DNA of 64,000 nt from contig JAQUGO010000009.1 of the NCBI GenBank assembly GCA_028684065.1, positions 1-64,000 of the forward strand. Direction: 5' to 3'. The notes beneath the pieces are model-generated. The model did not search any database and was not told the origin of the DNA. It saw only the letters and a list, made by a program, of their open reading frames with translations. The position numbers were made by a program, and so were the translations under genes. Shown here piece by piece: positions 9,893-19,399 of the stretch. This DNA is from Sulfurospirillaceae bacterium (GTDB lineage Bacteria > Campylobacterota > Campylobacteria > Campylobacterales > Sulfurospirillaceae). Within the stretch, counting starts at the first letter, position 1. Every line of letters starts with the position of its first letter.

Positions 9893-10111
9893 TTAATCCC
9901 CATCTATCTTCGTAATTAAAGTTTGTATTTCCGTTTCCAATACAAAATTATCATAGCATTTACCTACATAGGCAAACAAGAGTTCTTTAGGGTCAATCGT
10001 ACTTTTGCCATTAAATTTGGTTTTAAAATCCGCTTCAAACTGTTCGGCAAAAGCACCTTCAAGTTTGATATCATAATCTTTACCGCCCAGTGTTACGGTT
10101 ATTTTACTCAT
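9893..10111 (-). CDS. Small conserved-looking protein, possibly ZapA-like
   Basis: A 72-residue acidic protein of unknown function. It opens with a beta-hairpin-like stretch (I-T-V-T-L-G-G-K-D-Y-D-I-K-L) and continues with helical segments ending in I-Q-T-L-I-T-K-I. The start recalls ZapA-type FtsZ regulators (V-x-I-x-G-x-x-Y), but the likeness is too weak to name it. Its ATG overlaps the stop of the upstream coiled-coil gene by four bases, so the two are translationally coupled. From memory, C. jejuni also has two small unknown genes next to uvrB. Confidence refers to its being a real gene. Confidence 0.65.
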   Translation of the reverse strand: MSKITVTLGGKDYDIKLEGAFAEQFEADFKTKFNGKSTIDPKELLFAYVGKCYDNFVLETEIQTLITKIDGD

Positions 10112-10341
10112 TTTCCAAGCACTGCCTCGATTTTACTCAGCAAATCATCAGAACCTATGCCTTTGTAAATTAAATCTTTCTCTAATTTGGCAATCTGAAT
10201 ATTTTTAGCTTCGGCTTCGGCTTTGGCTTTGATGACTTCTTGGCGCAGCATCTCATTTTCAGTTAATAAGCTTTGATATTTTTCGATCAGCTCAAGAACT
10301 TTTTGGCTGAGTGTGTCTATATTTTTTTCTTCTTGAAACAT
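10108..10341 (-). CDS. Small coiled-coil protein, possibly ZapB-like
   Basis: A 77-residue protein of unknown function. Residues about 8-55 form a heptad-rich coiled coil (L-S-Q-K-V-L-E-L-I, then L-L-x-E-N-E-x-L-R-Q-E-V, then I-A-K-L-E-K-D-L), followed by a short tail K-G-I-G-S-D-D-L-L-S-K-I-E. The size and pattern recall ZapB-like division factors, but coiled coils look alike, so this is only a suggestion. AGGAG stands eight bases before the ATG. It is divergent from uvrB and overlaps the next small gene by four bases. Confidence 0.65.
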   Translation of the reverse strand: MFQEEKNIDTLSQKVLELIEKYQSLLTENEMLRQEVIKAKAEAEAKNIQIAKLEKDLIYKGIGSDDLLSKIEAVLGK

Positions 10342-10367
10342 AACGGCTCCTATTTTGTCTAACCTGC

Positions 10368-10373
10368 TATAAT
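10368..10373 (+). promoter_or_regulatory. Extended -10 promoter of uvrB
   Basis: TGCTATAAT (TATAAT at 10368-10373) lies 24 bases before the uvrB ATG. I saw no LexA-type SOS palindrome nearby, as expected for Campylobacterota that lack LexA. A TACAAT on the opposite strand in the same gap could serve the divergent small genes. Confidence 0.55.
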
Positions 10374-10396
10374 TGTAACAAAATTATTTTAAAAGT

Positions 10397-12379
10397 ATGA
10401 ACATGAGCGAATTTAAATTACAAAGTCCCTACCAACCCTCTGGCGATCAGCCTCAAGCGATAGAAAAATTAACGGCGGCTATTAAAAAAGGAAGTCGCTA
10501 TCAAACACTTATCGGTGTGACGGGAAGTGGAAAAACGTACACCATGGCACAAATCATCCAAAAACTTCAAATGCCCGCCCTTGTCATGACACACAATAAA
10601 ACCTTGGCTGCTCAACTTTACAGTGAATTTAAAGGCTTTTTCCCTCACAATCATGTCGAATATTTTATCAGCTACTACGACTACTATCAACCTGAGGCTT
10701 ACATCCCACGTAGTGATTTATTTATCGAGAAGGACAGCTCCATCAATGAAGAATTAGAGCGTTTACGCCTTAGTGCCACGGCATCACTGCTGAGTTACGA
10801 TGATGTCATCTGCGTGGCGTCCGTTTCAGCCAATTATGGTTTGGGCGATCCTAGCGAATATAAACAAATGGTGCAAATCATAGAGATTGGTGCTTCTATC
10901 AATCAAAAAGCGCTTCTTCTACGTCTTGTCGATATGGGGTACAAACGTAACGATGTTTATTTTGATAGAGGCTCATTTCGTGTTAATGGCGATGTAATTG
11001 ACATTTACCCTGCGTACAGTGAAGAAGAAGCCGTACGAGTAGAATTTTTTGGCGATGAAGTAGAGAGTATCTACTATTTTGAAGTTTTACTCAATAAAAA
11101 GGTACAAACACTTGAAAAAATTGTTATTTATGCCGCCAATCAATTTATCGTAGGTCATGGACGACTTCAAAATGCAATGAAATCCATTGAAACCGAACTT
11201 GAAGAGCGCTTGGCTTTTTTCAAAAAAGAGGACAAACTTGTCGAACACCAACGCCTTAAACAACGGGTTGAATTTGATTTAGAAATGTTAGGTGCGACAG
11301 GAGCGTGTAAAGGGGTAGAAAACTATGCACGCTATCTTACGGGTATAGAACCGGGAAGCACACCTTATTCGCTTTTTGATTATTTTGAAGCAATGAATAA
11401 AGAGTATCTCGTTATTGTCGATGAATCGCATGTAAGCCTTCCACAATTTCGAGGTATGTTTGCAGGTGATCGTAGTCGTAAAGAAGTTTTAGTTGAATAT
11501 GGCTTTCGCCTTCCAAGTGCCTTGGATAATCGTCCTTTGATGTTTGATGAATTTATCAACAAAGCACCTCGTTACCTATTTGTCTCTGCTACACCTAAAG
11601 AACTTGAACTTAGTCTTAGTGGAGAAAATTTCGCAGAACAAGTCATTCGTCCAACGGGATTGCTTGACCCAGAAGTGGAGATTTTACGTAGTCATAATCA
11701 AGTTGAAACGCTTTTTGATGAGATAAAAAAGGTAACTAGTAAGGGTGAAAAAGTCCTTGTAACCGTGCTAACTAAAAAAATGGCCGAAGAGTTGACGCGT
11801 TATTATGCAGATTTGGGTATCAAAATTCGATACATGCACTCGGACATTGATGCGATTGAACGTAACCAAATCATCCGCTCCCTGCGAGTGGGTGAATTTG
11901 ATGTATTGGTAGGTATCAATCTTTTACGGGAAGGGTTGGACTTACCTGAAGTCTCTTTAGTTGCCATCCTTGATGCCGATAAAGAAGGATTCTTACGCTC
12001 CGAAACGAGCCTCATTCAAACGATGGGACGTGCAGCGCGTAATCTTAATGGTAAAGTAGTAATGTTTGCAGAAAAAATTACCGATTCGATGCAAAAAGCC
12101 ATTGATATCACTCTTAAAAGGCGTGCCATTCAAGAAGCTTACAATCAAGAGCATCATATTACACCAACGAGTACCACACGTAAAATGGATGAAAATCTCA
12201 AACTCGATGAGCATGCTGACATTTATAATACCTATGATAAAAAAGATAAAATTCCACCCTCTGAAAAGAAAAAAATTATTGCTGAACTAACCAAAGGAAT
12301 GCATGAGGCAGCAAAAATTCTTGAATTTGAAAAAGCAGCAAAATTACGCGATCAGATAGAAAAAATCAAAAAAATGTAA
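10397..12379 (+). CDS. uvrB: Excinuclease ABC subunit UvrB
   Basis: UvrB is the damage-verifying helicase of nucleotide excision repair, working with UvrA and UvrC. The 660-residue protein has Walker A TGSGKT near residue 43, the beta-hairpin region with the family signature [12 protein letters not shown], the motif D-E-S-H-V-S-L-P-Q, helicase motifs [14 protein letters not shown] and Q-T-M-G-R-A-A-R-N, and a C-terminal UVR motif ([17 protein letters not shown]) that contacts UvrC. ATGs at 10397 and 10403 are both possible starts; no clear Shine-Dalgarno sequence decides. Its partner in transcription-coupled repair, mfd, is at 21 kb. Confidence 0.97.
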   Translation: MNMSEFKLQSPYQPSGDQPQAIEKLTAAIKKGSRYQTLIGVTGSGKTYTMAQIIQKLQMPALVMTHNKTLAAQLYSEFKGFFPHNHVEYFISYYDYYQPEAYIPRSDLFIEKDSSINEELERLRLSATASLLSYDDVICVASVSANYGLGDPSEYKQMVQIIEIGASINQKALLLRLVDMGYKRNDVYFDRGSFRVNGDVIDIYPAYSEEEAVRVEFFGDEVESIYYFEVLLNKKVQTLEKIVIYAANQFIVGHGRLQNAMKSIETELEERLAFFKKEDKLVEHQRLKQRVEFDLEMLGATGACKGVENYARYLTGIEPGSTPYSLFDYFEAMNKEYLVIVDESHVSLPQFRGMFAGDRSRKEVLVEYGFRLPSALDNRPLMFDEFINKAPRYLFVSATPKELELSLSGENFAEQVIRPTGLLDPEVEILRSHNQVETLFDEIKKVTSKGEKVLVTVLTKKMAEELTRYYADLGIKIRYMHSDIDAIERNQIIRSLRVGEFDVLVGINLLREGLDLPEVSLVAILDADKEGFLRSETSLIQTMGRAARNLNGKVVMFAEKITDSMQKAIDITLKRRAIQEAYNQEHHITPTSTTRKMDENLKLDEHADIYNTYDKKDKIPPSEKKKIIAELTKGMHEAAKILEFEKAAKLRDQIEKIKKM

Positions 12380-12397
12380 GGATGGCATTAGTATTGC

Positions 12398-12407
12398 TTA
12401 CATGTAA
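12398..12407. repeat. TTACATGTAA palindrome in the uvrB downstream gap
   Basis: A perfect copy of the decamer that recurs through this window, here in the gap after uvrB and just upstream of a -10 box. See the finding on this motif. Confidence 0.7.
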
Positions 12408-12420
12408 AGAAGTTTTGTGC

Positions 12421-12426
12421 TAAAAT
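12421..12426 (+). promoter_or_regulatory. Extended -10 promoter of the CJM1_0395-family gene
   Basis: TGC followed by TAAAAT (12418-12426) stands 22 bases before the ATG at 12449; GGAG at 12438-12441 is the ribosome binding site. Confidence 0.4.
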
Positions 12427-12448
12427 AGGTTACTTATGGAGAAATACT

Positions 12449-12988
12449 ATGCAAATTGGTAGCTTTCTAAATGCATCTTACATTCATGTCAACGCACCTA
12501 CAACAACCAAGCAAGAAGATACTGCCACCTCAAAAAACAACTCCACTACAACTAAAGAAACAGAGACTTTAACCACATCTCAAAAAGCACTCATTACGCA
12601 ACTTCAAGCAAGTGATAGCGCAGTCAAAGCCCATGAACGAGCACACATCTCTGCTGGAGCTGGTGTTATTTTAAGCGGTGCCACCTTTGTTTACCAAGAA
12701 GCACCCGATAAAAAACTTTATGCCATTGGTGGCGAAGTCAGTATTGATACCTCAGAGGGAAATTCTCCTAGTGAAACCATCTCTAAAATGCAAATTGTAC
12801 GAACAGCCGCTCTTGCGCCCAGTGATCCTAGTAGCACGGACTATCAAGTAGCTGCTACGGCATCCATGCTTCAAATGCAAGCAAGGCTTGAAGAAAATAG
12901 GCAAAAACAAGCCGATTTACTTTCAAATGCTCACGAAAAATATGCGAATAATACCGATTCTACCTCTCTCTTTTCAAAATATGCCTAA
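12449..12988 (+). CDS. Putative metalloprotease, CJM1_0395 / SprA-related family
   Basis: A 179-residue protein. After about 45 Thr/Ser-rich, probably disordered residues comes a compact domain with VKAHERAHISAGAG near residues 59-72; H-E-R-A-H matches the HExxH zinc-protease pattern. This is followed by A-I-G-G-E-V-S-I-D and A-A-L-A-P-S-D-P-S-x-x-D-Y-x-V-A-A-x-A. This combination is the SprA-related family, annotated in Campylobacterota as putative metalloprotease CJM1_0395. Proteolysis has not been shown for the family as far as I know. There is no signal peptide. It has its own promoter between uvrB and ppk1. Confidence 0.82.
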   Translation: MQIGSFLNASYIHVNAPTTTKQEDTATSKNNSTTTKETETLTTSQKALITQLQASDSAVKAHERAHISAGAGVILSGATFVYQEAPDKKLYAIGGEVSIDTSEGNSPSETISKMQIVRTAALAPSDPSSTDYQVAATASMLQMQARLEENRQKQADLLSNAHEKYANNTDSTSLFSKYA

Positions 12989-13053
12989 AACGTAACTCTT
13001 TTATAACTTTTTTTTGATAAAATTAATATTTTAAACTTTAGAATTGCGAGGAT

Positions 13054-15171
13054 ATGGACGTGCCTGATTTAACTGACTCTAGCTACTATCTCAATCGAGA
13101 GCTTTCATGGCTAAAATTTAATACCAGAGTGCTCAGACAATCCATGAAAAAAGAGCTTCCTCTTTTTGAGCGATTGAAATTTTTAGCGATTTACATTACC
13201 AATTTAGATGAATTTTATATGATACGTGTTGCAGGTCTTAAACAACTTTTTGCAGCCGGTGTTGTCGAAACGGGAGCTGACCAGAAAACACCATTGGATC
13301 AATTACGTGAAATTAGAGCCTATCTTGCGAGTGAAAAAGAGGTCATTCAAGAGAGCTACCGTGAAGTTCTTCAAGATTTGGCTCAAGAAAATCTTTTTAT
13401 CAGAGAATATGAAGCCCTTAGTCCTGCTTTAGCAAAACTTGCAGATGATTACTTTTTTTCCAATATCTTACCTGTGATTGTTCCTATCGCTGTTAATGCA
13501 ACGCATCCTTTCCCTCATCTTAATAACCTAAGCTTTTCGTTGGCGGTTAAACTACAAGACAGTGAAAGTGAAGAAGATAGCAACTTCAAATTTGGAATGA
13601 TTCGTATTCCTCGAGTATTACCTCGCTTTTTTCAAGCAGCCGATAATATCTATGTACCTATCGAAACTATTGTTAAACGACATGTTGAAGAGATATTTCC
13701 AGGTTACAAACTCATCGCTTCAGCACCTTTTAGGGTTACGCGAAATGCAGATATGGTCATCGAAGAAGAAGAAGCCGATGATTTTATGATGATTATGGAG
13801 CAAGGTTTAAAATTACGACGTAAAGGAGCCTTTGTTCGTCTGAATATTCAAGACGGTGCAGATGAAGATATTCTTACTTTTTTAAATTCTCATATGCAAA
13901 TTTTTACCAAAGATATCTATACCTATACGATTCCTCTTAATCTTGGTGCTCTTTGGCAAATTGTGGCAAACAAAGATTTTTCCCATTTAAGTCTGCCTCC
14001 TTACAATCCTAAAACATTACCACCTTTTGATAGCCACGAATCAATATTTAAAGTCATTGATAAAAACGATGTCATTCTTTTTCATCCTTATGAAAGCTTT
14101 GACCCTGTTTTGAGACTTATTAGAGAAGCATCGAAGGACCCACAAGTTGTCTCTATACGTATGACATTGTATCGCGTTGAAAAAAATTCACAAATCGTTC
14201 AAGCGCTCATTGATGCCGCCAATGATGGAAAACAAGTTACTGCTGTTGTCGAACTCAAAGCACGTTTTGATGAAGAAAACAATCTTCATTGGGCCAAAGC
14301 GTTAGAGCAAGCAGGAGCGCATGTTGTTTATGGTATCACTGGCTTCAAAGTCCATGCCAAAGTGGCACAAGTCATTCGCCAAATGGAAGATGGAAAGCTG
14401 AAATTTTACATGCATTTTGGCACAGGTAATTACAATGGCTCAACAGCTAAAGTCTATACCGATGCGAGTTTCTTTACATGTAAAGAAGAATTTGCTAAAG
14501 ATAGTACAACCTTTTTCCACATTCTCTCAGGCTTTTCAAAAAATAAGCGCTTAGATACATTGTCTATGTCCCCAACACAAATTAAACCAAAAATTATAGG
14601 TCTTATCAATAATGAAGCCAGTGCGGGAAGTGAAGGACGTATTATTGTGAAAATGAACTCCTTGGTCGATCAAGATGTCATTCAAGCACTTTATTATGCC
14701 TCAATGAAAGGAGTCAAAATAGATATTATCGCGCGTGGTATTTGTTGTTTACGCCCAGGCGTTGAAGGTGTCAGTGAAAATATTCGCGTTAAATCTATTA
14801 TAGGCAAATACTTAGAACATGCACGGATTTTCTATTTTAAACACTCTGAACCCTCTATCTTTATCTCAAGTGCTGATTGGATGCCTCGAAACTTAGAGAG
14901 ACGATTAGAGCTTATGGCTCCTATATTTGATAAAGCTTTGCAACAAAAACTTTTTGAAATTTTACAACTTCAACTCAATGATAATGTTTTAAGTTGGACA
15001 CTAGACAGTGAAGGCAACTATACCGAGATATGTTCACCAGAAGAAGAGCGTGCTATCAATAACCATACCGTTTTGGAAGATTATATGAATAAAATCTATA
15101 AAGCCCAAAAGAGAGATACGACATCGCATAAAGCTGAAAAATTGGCTAAACGTCTCTTTAAGGAGAGTTAA
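13054..15171 (+). CDS. ppk1: Polyphosphate kinase 1
   Basis: PPK1 reversibly polymerises the gamma-phosphate of ATP into polyphosphate, which affects stress survival. The 705-residue protein has normal length and the four-domain order: N-terminal [10 protein letters not shown], the head domain, and two phospholipase-D-like C-terminal domains. The autophosphorylated histidine lies in [10 protein letters not shown], and the second active-site histidine in [16 protein letters not shown] precedes the ATG, and GATAAAAT upstream may be its -10. The stop is directly followed by the next ATG, so the carbonic anhydrase-like gene is co-transcribed. Confidence 0.97.
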   Translation: MDVPDLTDSSYYLNRELSWLKFNTRVLRQSMKKELPLFERLKFLAIYITNLDEFYMIRVAGLKQLFAAGVVETGADQKTPLDQLREIRAYLASEKEVIQESYREVLQDLAQENLFIREYEALSPALAKLADDYFFSNILPVIVPIAVNATHPFPHLNNLSFSLAVKLQDSESEEDSNFKFGMIRIPRVLPRFFQAADNIYVPIETIVKRHVEEIFPGYKLIASAPFRVTRNADMVIEEEEADDFMMIMEQGLKLRRKGAFVRLNIQDGADEDILTFLNSHMQIFTKDIYTYTIPLNLGALWQIVANKDFSHLSLPPYNPKTLPPFDSHESIFKVIDKNDVILFHPYESFDPVLRLIREASKDPQVVSIRMTLYRVEKNSQIVQALIDAANDGKQVTAVVELKARFDEENNLHWAKALEQAGAHVVYGITGFKVHAKVAQVIRQMEDGKLKFYMHFGTGNYNGSTAKVYTDASFFTCKEEFAKDSTTFFHILSGFSKNKRLDTLSMSPTQIKPKIIGLINNEASAGSEGRIIVKMNSLVDQDVIQALYYASMKGVKIDIIARGICCLRPGVEGVSENIRVKSIIGKYLEHARIFYFKHSEPSIFISSADWMPRNLERRLELMAPIFDKALQQKLFEILQLQLNDNVLSWTLDSEGNYTEICSPEEERAINNHTVLEDYMNKIYKAQKRDTTSHKAEKLAKRLFKES

Positions 15172-15696
15172 ATGATTATGGCATATCAAGGAGTAAGTCC
15201 AAATATCGCTAATACTGTCTTTATAGCTCCCAGTGCTGATGTCATTGGAAATATTGTCATTGGCGAAAATAGTTCTATTTGGTTTGGTGTGGTTATCAGA
15301 GCCGATGTCAATAAAATACGCATCGGCAATAATACGAATATACAAGATATGAGTATGATACATGTCACGCATTACACTTTGCCCGATAAAAGTGATGGCA
15401 ATCCTACTATTATCGGCGATAATGTCACTATTGGGCATCATGTCATGTTGCATGGGTGCACCATAAAAGATGCGTGCTTGATAGGAATGAGTTCTACTAT
15501 CTTAGATGGAGCCATCATTGGGGAAGAATCTATTGTGGGAGCTGGCTCACTTGTCACTAAAAACAAAGTCTTTCCTCCACGCTCTCTTATTATGGGAAAC
15601 CCTGCTAAACTCGTTCGAGAGCTTACAAATGAAGAGATTGCTTCTTTATATCAATCTGCCGATAACTACATAAAATTTATGGCAACGTATCTTTAG
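15172..15696 (+). CDS. Gamma carbonic anhydrase-like hexapeptide-repeat protein
   Basis: A 174-residue left-handed beta-helix protein of the YrdA/Cam-like family. Hexapeptide repeats run from about residue 15 to 135 (V-I-G-N-I-V-I-G-E-N-S-S-I-W-F-G). The three zinc-binding histidines are visible in M-I-H-V-T-H and I-G-H-H-V-M-L-H. Many family members have weak or no carbonic anhydrase activity. It begins immediately after the ppk1 stop, and AAGGAGAG inside the ppk1 end serves as the ribosome binding site; a second ATG two codons in is also possible. Its 3' end overlaps the convergent exonuclease gene by 20 bases. Confidence 0.88.
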   Translation: MIMAYQGVSPNIANTVFIAPSADVIGNIVIGENSSIWFGVVIRADVNKIRIGNNTNIQDMSMIHVTHYTLPDKSDGNPTIIGDNVTIGHHVMLHGCTIKDACLIGMSSTILDGAIIGEESIVGAGSLVTKNKVFPPRSLIMGNPAKLVRELTNEEIASLYQSADNYIKFMATYL

Positions 15697-16501
15697 AAAA
15701 TAAAGAAGGTGTTTGAAGCGCTTTGAGCGCTTTTTTCTCCTTTTTTTTCTGCTGTTGTGGCTTACTAAATGCAATTAAAGCTTCAGCGGTAATGATTTCA
15801 GCAGGTAAATTTTCCAAAGACTTAGCAAAGACAAGTGCTGTTGCTTGAGCATCGCACAATGCTCTATGATGATGCTCAAAAGGGATATGAAGATACTCTG
15901 TTAAGGCACTTAAACCATATTTGGGTGCTTCTAATGTTTTACGGGCTAAATCAATCGTGCATAAACGACGATTGAGTAGTGGCCCAAACCCTGCACGTTC
16001 CATCGCATATGAGATAAAATAATAATCAAAATTGACATTATGTGCTATAAAAATGGCATCTTTTAAAAAAAGCCTAAATTCAGCTAAAACACTCTTTAAT
16101 GGTGGTGCCTTTTCAAGTTCCGCTAACGTAATTCCAGTCAGTTGATGAATCGAGTCCGGTAAAATATCGGTATATGCAAGAGAATTAAATGTCCCTATCT
16201 CTTTGCCATTTTTAATCATAACTGCACCAATTTCAATAATTTGATGCAGTGTTGGCTTGCTGCCATTGGTTTCAATATCGACTATACAAAATTTTTGATC
16301 GGCAATACTCTGTGTCGTTGTCGTCAATGTAAAAGAGTGGTCAGAATATTTAACAATAGGAAGTCCTAAAAATTGAAGTGTCTTTAAATCTTCGACATCC
16401 ATATCTTCCAGTTCAGGGAAAGTCTGCATTTTGGCAAAAAATTCTTTATGAAAAATAGGCCTTTGCGCTAATTTGTGAATAAAAGTATCCATGGGCCTCA
16501 C
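15677..16501 (-). CDS. DEDDh 3'-5' exonuclease (DnaQ / PolIII epsilon-like)
   Basis: A 274-residue protein: an extra N-terminal helical part of about 70 residues, then an exonuclease fold with Exo I (C-I-V-D-I-E-T-N-G), Exo II (F-I-A-H-N-V-N-F-D) and Exo III (H-H-R-A-L-C-D-A-Q-A-T-A), giving the acidic D-E-D-D quartet plus His. It could be the proofreading subunit of DNA polymerase III or a stand-alone nuclease; the sequence does not decide. The GTG start overlaps the trpF stop by four bases and has AAAGG seven bases upstream, so it is coupled to trpF. The lysine-rich C-terminus overlaps the convergent gene. Confidence 0.88.
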   Translation of the reverse strand: MRPMDTFIHKLAQRPIFHKEFFAKMQTFPELEDMDVEDLKTLQFLGLPIVKYSDHSFTLTTTTQSIADQKFCIVDIETNGSKPTLHQIIEIGAVMIKNGKEIGTFNSLAYTDILPDSIHQLTGITLAELEKAPPLKSVLAEFRLFLKDAIFIAHNVNFDYYFISYAMERAGFGPLLNRRLCTIDLARKTLEAPKYGLSALTEYLHIPFEHHHRALCDAQATALVFAKSLENLPAEIITAEALIAFSKPQQQKKKEKKALKALQTPSLFSKDTLP

Positions 16502-17085
16502 GCTTTCGCCTTTGCAATAAATGCTTCTACTTTAGCTTTATCTTTAATACCTTTAGACTGCTCCACGCCACTGCTAATATCTAGTCCATAAAAACCTAAA
16601 GGTTTGAGCTCATCCACATTATCAACACTTAATCCACCTGCCAAAATAATCTGTGAATTATCACGATGGTCAAACCATGACAGTGGTAGACGTTCACCTT
16701 TGCCACCATAGCCTTCTACAAAAGCATCTATTAAGCGAAGTGTGCCTTCATGCTGTTGAATATTCTCTCGCTTTTCTGCTCGAATAACACGTAAAAAAGG
16801 TATTTCTAAAGCTTTGAAGAAAACCTCATCTGCTTCAAAATGAATTTGTGCCATATCCATTCCAGATGCTTTACATGTAAGGTTTATTTCTTCTGCTGTG
16901 ACATCAACAAACAAACCTATTTTCTTGACATGTAAAGGCAGTTTAACAACTATATCCAAAGCTTTTAAGGGATCAATATAGCGAGGAGACTTTGGGTAAA
17001 AGACAAAACCTAAAGCATCTGCCCCGCATTTGCAAGCATGCAAGGCATCTTCAAGATTTGTAATTCCACAGATTTTAACCCACAT
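16498..17085 (-). CDS. trpF: Phosphoribosylanthranilate isomerase TrpF
   Basis: TrpF converts phosphoribosylanthranilate to CdRP in tryptophan synthesis. The 195-residue TIM barrel opens with W-V-K-I-C-G-I-T (catalytic Cys) and has G-F-V-F-Y-P-K-S-P-R-Y-I, G-L-F-V-D-V, the catalytic Asp region near F-D-H-R-D-N, L-A-G-G-L and the phosphate-binding end G-L-D-I-S-S-G-V-E. No other trp gene is nearby; it sits between rpe and an exonuclease gene in one transcription unit. Two ACATGTAA motifs lie inside the gene and encode L-T-C-K and L-H-V-K. Confidence 0.95.
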   Translation of the reverse strand: MWVKICGITNLEDALHACKCGADALGFVFYPKSPRYIDPLKALDIVVKLPLHVKKIGLFVDVTAEEINLTCKASGMDMAQIHFEADEVFFKALEIPFLRVIRAEKRENIQQHEGTLRLIDAFVEGYGGKGERLPLSWFDHRDNSQIILAGGLSVDNVDELKPLGFYGLDISSGVEQSKGIKDKAKVEAFIAKAKA

Positions 17086-17088
17086 GCC

Positions 17089-17736
17089 TTAAACTTTGAG
17101 GGAGTCAATTGCGACTTTATAGTTGTGTGAGCCAAAAACATAATTACCTGCTACGACAATATCAACACCTGCATCACGAAGCATTAAAATATTTTTATTA
17201 TTGACGCCTCCATCAACTTCAATCAGCGTATTCGCATTTTTTTTCTCAATCATCTCTTTAAGCTTAGATGCTTTTTCAAGAACACTTGGGATAAATTTTT
17301 GTCCACCAAAACCAGGATTGACACTCATTAAAAGCACCATATCGAGATCTTCCAAAAGATACTCTATCGATGAAGGTGAGGTATGAGGATTAAGCACAAT
17401 TGCGGGAGAAATACCATAATCTCTAATTTTTTGGATTAAACGATGGGGATGCTTTTCTTCTTCAATGTGAAATGAAATATATTTTGGCTTGATAGGTGCA
17501 AAAAGATCCACAAAAAAAGTGTTATTTTCGACCATTAAATGAATATCTAAAGGTTTTGTAGCCACTTTAGCTACAGCATTAACAACAACAGGTCCTATTG
17601 TTAAATTAGGGACAAAGTGCCCATCCATAACATCTACATGAACTAAATCACAGCCTGCTGAACAAATTGCAATTATTTCATCATTTAACGTACCAAAATC
17701 AGCAGAAAGAATACTAGGAGCAACTAACATCATCAA
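17089..17736 (-). CDS. rpe: Ribulose-phosphate 3-epimerase
   Basis: Rpe interconverts ribulose 5-phosphate and xylulose 5-phosphate in the pentose phosphate pathway. The 215-residue TIM barrel shows A-P-S-I-L-S-A-D-F at the start, H-V-D-V-M-D-G-H-F-V-P-N with metal-binding His and Asp, H-L-M-V-E, M-S-V-N-P-G-F-G-G-Q-K-F and V-D-G-G-V-N. Three ATG codons in a row begin the frame after AAAGG. An extended -10 (TGCTACAAT, 17757-17765) on this strand lies just upstream. It leads an rpe-trpF-exonuclease unit. Confidence 0.96.
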   Translation of the reverse strand: MMMLVAPSILSADFGTLNDEIIAICSAGCDLVHVDVMDGHFVPNLTIGPVVVNAVAKVATKPLDIHLMVENNTFFVDLFAPIKPKYISFHIEEEKHPHRLIQKIRDYGISPAIVLNPHTSPSSIEYLLEDLDMVLLMSVNPGFGGQKFIPSVLEKASKLKEMIEKKNANTLIEVDGGVNNKNILMLRDAGVDIVVAGNYVFGSHNYKVAIDSLKV

Positions 17737-17756
17737 CCTTTAAAAAAATTACTGAA

Positions 17757-17762
17757 ATTGTA
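17757..17762 (-). promoter_or_regulatory. Extended -10 promoter of rpe
   Basis: Read on the minus strand, TGC-TACAAT ends about 20 bases before the rpe start. It is back to back with the rpmB promoter. Confidence 0.45.
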
Positions 17763-17784
17763 GCAAAATTTATAAAATTTTAGG

Positions 17785-17790
17785 TATAAT
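17785..17790 (+). promoter_or_regulatory. -10 box of rpmB
   Basis: A perfect TATAAT preceded by T-rich DNA, 75 bases before the rpmB start. A second TACAAT at about 17834-17839 is a weaker alternative. Confidence 0.5.
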
Positions 17791-17864
17791 CATCGGCTCA
17801 ACTCAATTAAGCGGTTATTTTGCTTCTTTGGTGTACAATTCACAAAAATTTTAAGGATATTGAT

Positions 17865-18053
17865 ATGGCAAGAAAATGCGCAATTACTGGAAAAGGCCCT
17901 ATGTCTGGAAACAATGTAAGCCATGCTAACAACAAAACTAAAAGAAGATTTCTTCCAAATCTAAGAACTGTTAGAGTTACTTTAGAAGATGGAACAACTC
18001 AAAAAATTAGAATTGCTGCTTCAACACTTCGTACAATGAAGAAAAACGACTAA
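17865..18053 (+). CDS. rpmB: 50S ribosomal protein L28
   Basis: A 62-residue protein with [12 protein letters not shown] at the start and K-R-R-F-L-P-N-L-R in the middle, typical of bacterial L28. I chose ATG 17865 because AAGGA at 17853-17857 precedes it and the family begins exactly here; the 15 codons open upstream are not conserved-looking. Monocistronic: own promoter and a terminator right after the stop. Confidence 0.96.
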   Translation: MARKCAITGKGPMSGNNVSHANNKTKRRFLPNLRTVRVTLEDGTTQKIRIAASTLRTMKKND

Positions 18054-18056
18054 AAA

Positions 18057-18086
18057 CCTCCCCCTAATTCTTTAGGGGATTTTTTA
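18057..18086 (+). terminator. Rho-independent terminator of rpmB
   Basis: CCCCTAA-TTCT-TTAGGGG (18061-18078) forms a seven-base-pair stem with a four-base loop, followed by ATTTTTT. Confidence 0.85.
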
Positions 18087-18146
18087 GTTCTCAATACATC
18101 AACTCTCTACTCAAATTCACATACTAAAATCTAAAAGGTTTCGACC

Positions 18147-19337
18147 ATGTTTTCGATATTTCCCCTCAAAAATGGTTTGAATAATGTTGCTGGTTTCTTT
18201 ACACAAGGCGTATCGGCTGGATTTAAACCTAATGGTAAAGAAGACGTAGCTTTTATTCGCTCTGATGAGCCTTGCGATATTGCCGCACGTTTTACGACAA
18301 ACGTTTTTCAAGCCGCTCCTATTAAACATTATCTTAAATACCCACAAGGCTTTCAAACTAATTTTATTTTAATGAACGCCAAAAATGCCAATGCTATGAC
18401 GGGAGCTGACGGAATTAGCGATATTGAGGCACTATTTGAACGACTACGCACATTTTACCCAACACTTCATAATCCAATTATGAGCTCAACGGGTGTGATT
18501 GGGTATCGTTTAAATGTCGATAAACTCTCAACTGCATTTGAAAAATTTGATTTTCAAGCCCATGATTCACATGCCACGGCCTCCGCTATTATGACAACCG
18601 ATAGTTTTAAAAAAGAGCTCTGCTTTAAAGTAGAATTGGATGATGGAAAAGCATTTCATATCGCTGCTATTTGTAAAGGTGCAGGAATGATTAATCCTGC
18701 TATGGCTACGATGCTCTGTTTTATTCTCACCGATGCAGACATTCCAAAATCTGACATGGAAGAGCTTCTTACACCAGCTGTCGAACACTCATTTAATGCT
18801 GTTAGTGTGGATGGTGATACATCTACCAATGATACCGTGATTCTTATGGCCTCTAAAAAAAGCGGTGCTTATGCGAAAAAAGCATTCCAAGAAGCCCTTA
18901 ATCGTATCACAAAGGAGCTCAGTCTTATGCTCGTCCGTGATGGAGAAGGTTCAACCAAAGTGGTTGCTTTTGAAGTAAGTGGTGCCAAGAGTATAGCCGA
19001 AGCTGAAAAAGCAGCGAAAGCACTGAGTAATTCACTGCTGGTAAAAACAGCTATTTTTGGGGAAGACCCAAACTGGGGACGCATCGCTTCAACTATTGGG
19101 GCAAGCGGTATCACATGTAGTGAAGAGAGTCTCGTTATTCATTATGATGATGTACTCATTTACTGCAATGAAAAACGCTCTTTAGATGAAGTTACAGAAA
19201 AAAAAGCTGCTGCTGTTATGCAAAAAGAGTCTTATAGAATACATTGTGATTTAGGTATTGGAGAGGCTTCCTTTACAGCCTATGGTTGCGACTTAGGGCA
19301 TGAGTACGTTAAAATCAATGCAGATTATCGCACCTAA
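18147..19337 (+). CDS. argJ: Bifunctional ornithine acetyltransferase / N-acetylglutamate synthase ArgJ
   Basis: ArgJ transfers acetyl from N-acetylornithine to glutamate, closing the acetyl cycle of arginine synthesis. The 396-residue precursor has the conserved K-G-A-G-M-I-N-P-A-M-A-T-M-L segment; self-cleavage should occur between Ala187 and Thr188 to give alpha and beta chains with Thr188 as nucleophile. Other matches are S-S-T-G-V-I-G, D-T-S-T-N-D-T and G-E-D-P-N-W-G-R-I. AAAAGG precedes the ATG. Whether it is mono- or bifunctional cannot be told from sequence. No other arg gene is nearby. Confidence 0.95.
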   Translation: MFSIFPLKNGLNNVAGFFTQGVSAGFKPNGKEDVAFIRSDEPCDIAARFTTNVFQAAPIKHYLKYPQGFQTNFILMNAKNANAMTGADGISDIEALFERLRTFYPTLHNPIMSSTGVIGYRLNVDKLSTAFEKFDFQAHDSHATASAIMTTDSFKKELCFKVELDDGKAFHIAAICKGAGMINPAMATMLCFILTDADIPKSDMEELLTPAVEHSFNAVSVDGDTSTNDTVILMASKKSGAYAKKAFQEALNRITKELSLMLVRDGEGSTKVVAFEVSGAKSIAEAEKAAKALSNSLLVKTAIFGEDPNWGRIASTIGASGITCSEESLVIHYDDVLIYCNEKRSLDEVTEKKAAAVMQKESYRIHCDLGIGEASFTAYGCDLGHEYVKINADYRT

Positions 19338-19399
19338 AACAATTAGTTACAAATTAAGCACCTTTTAGATAAAATAAACTAAACACGTAAGGAGAAAAA

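Noticed and set aside
15034-15453. 139-codon frame opposite the ppk1 end and the carbonic anhydrase gene
   Set aside because: It spans the junction of two well-supported genes on the other strand and its translation looks like no protein.
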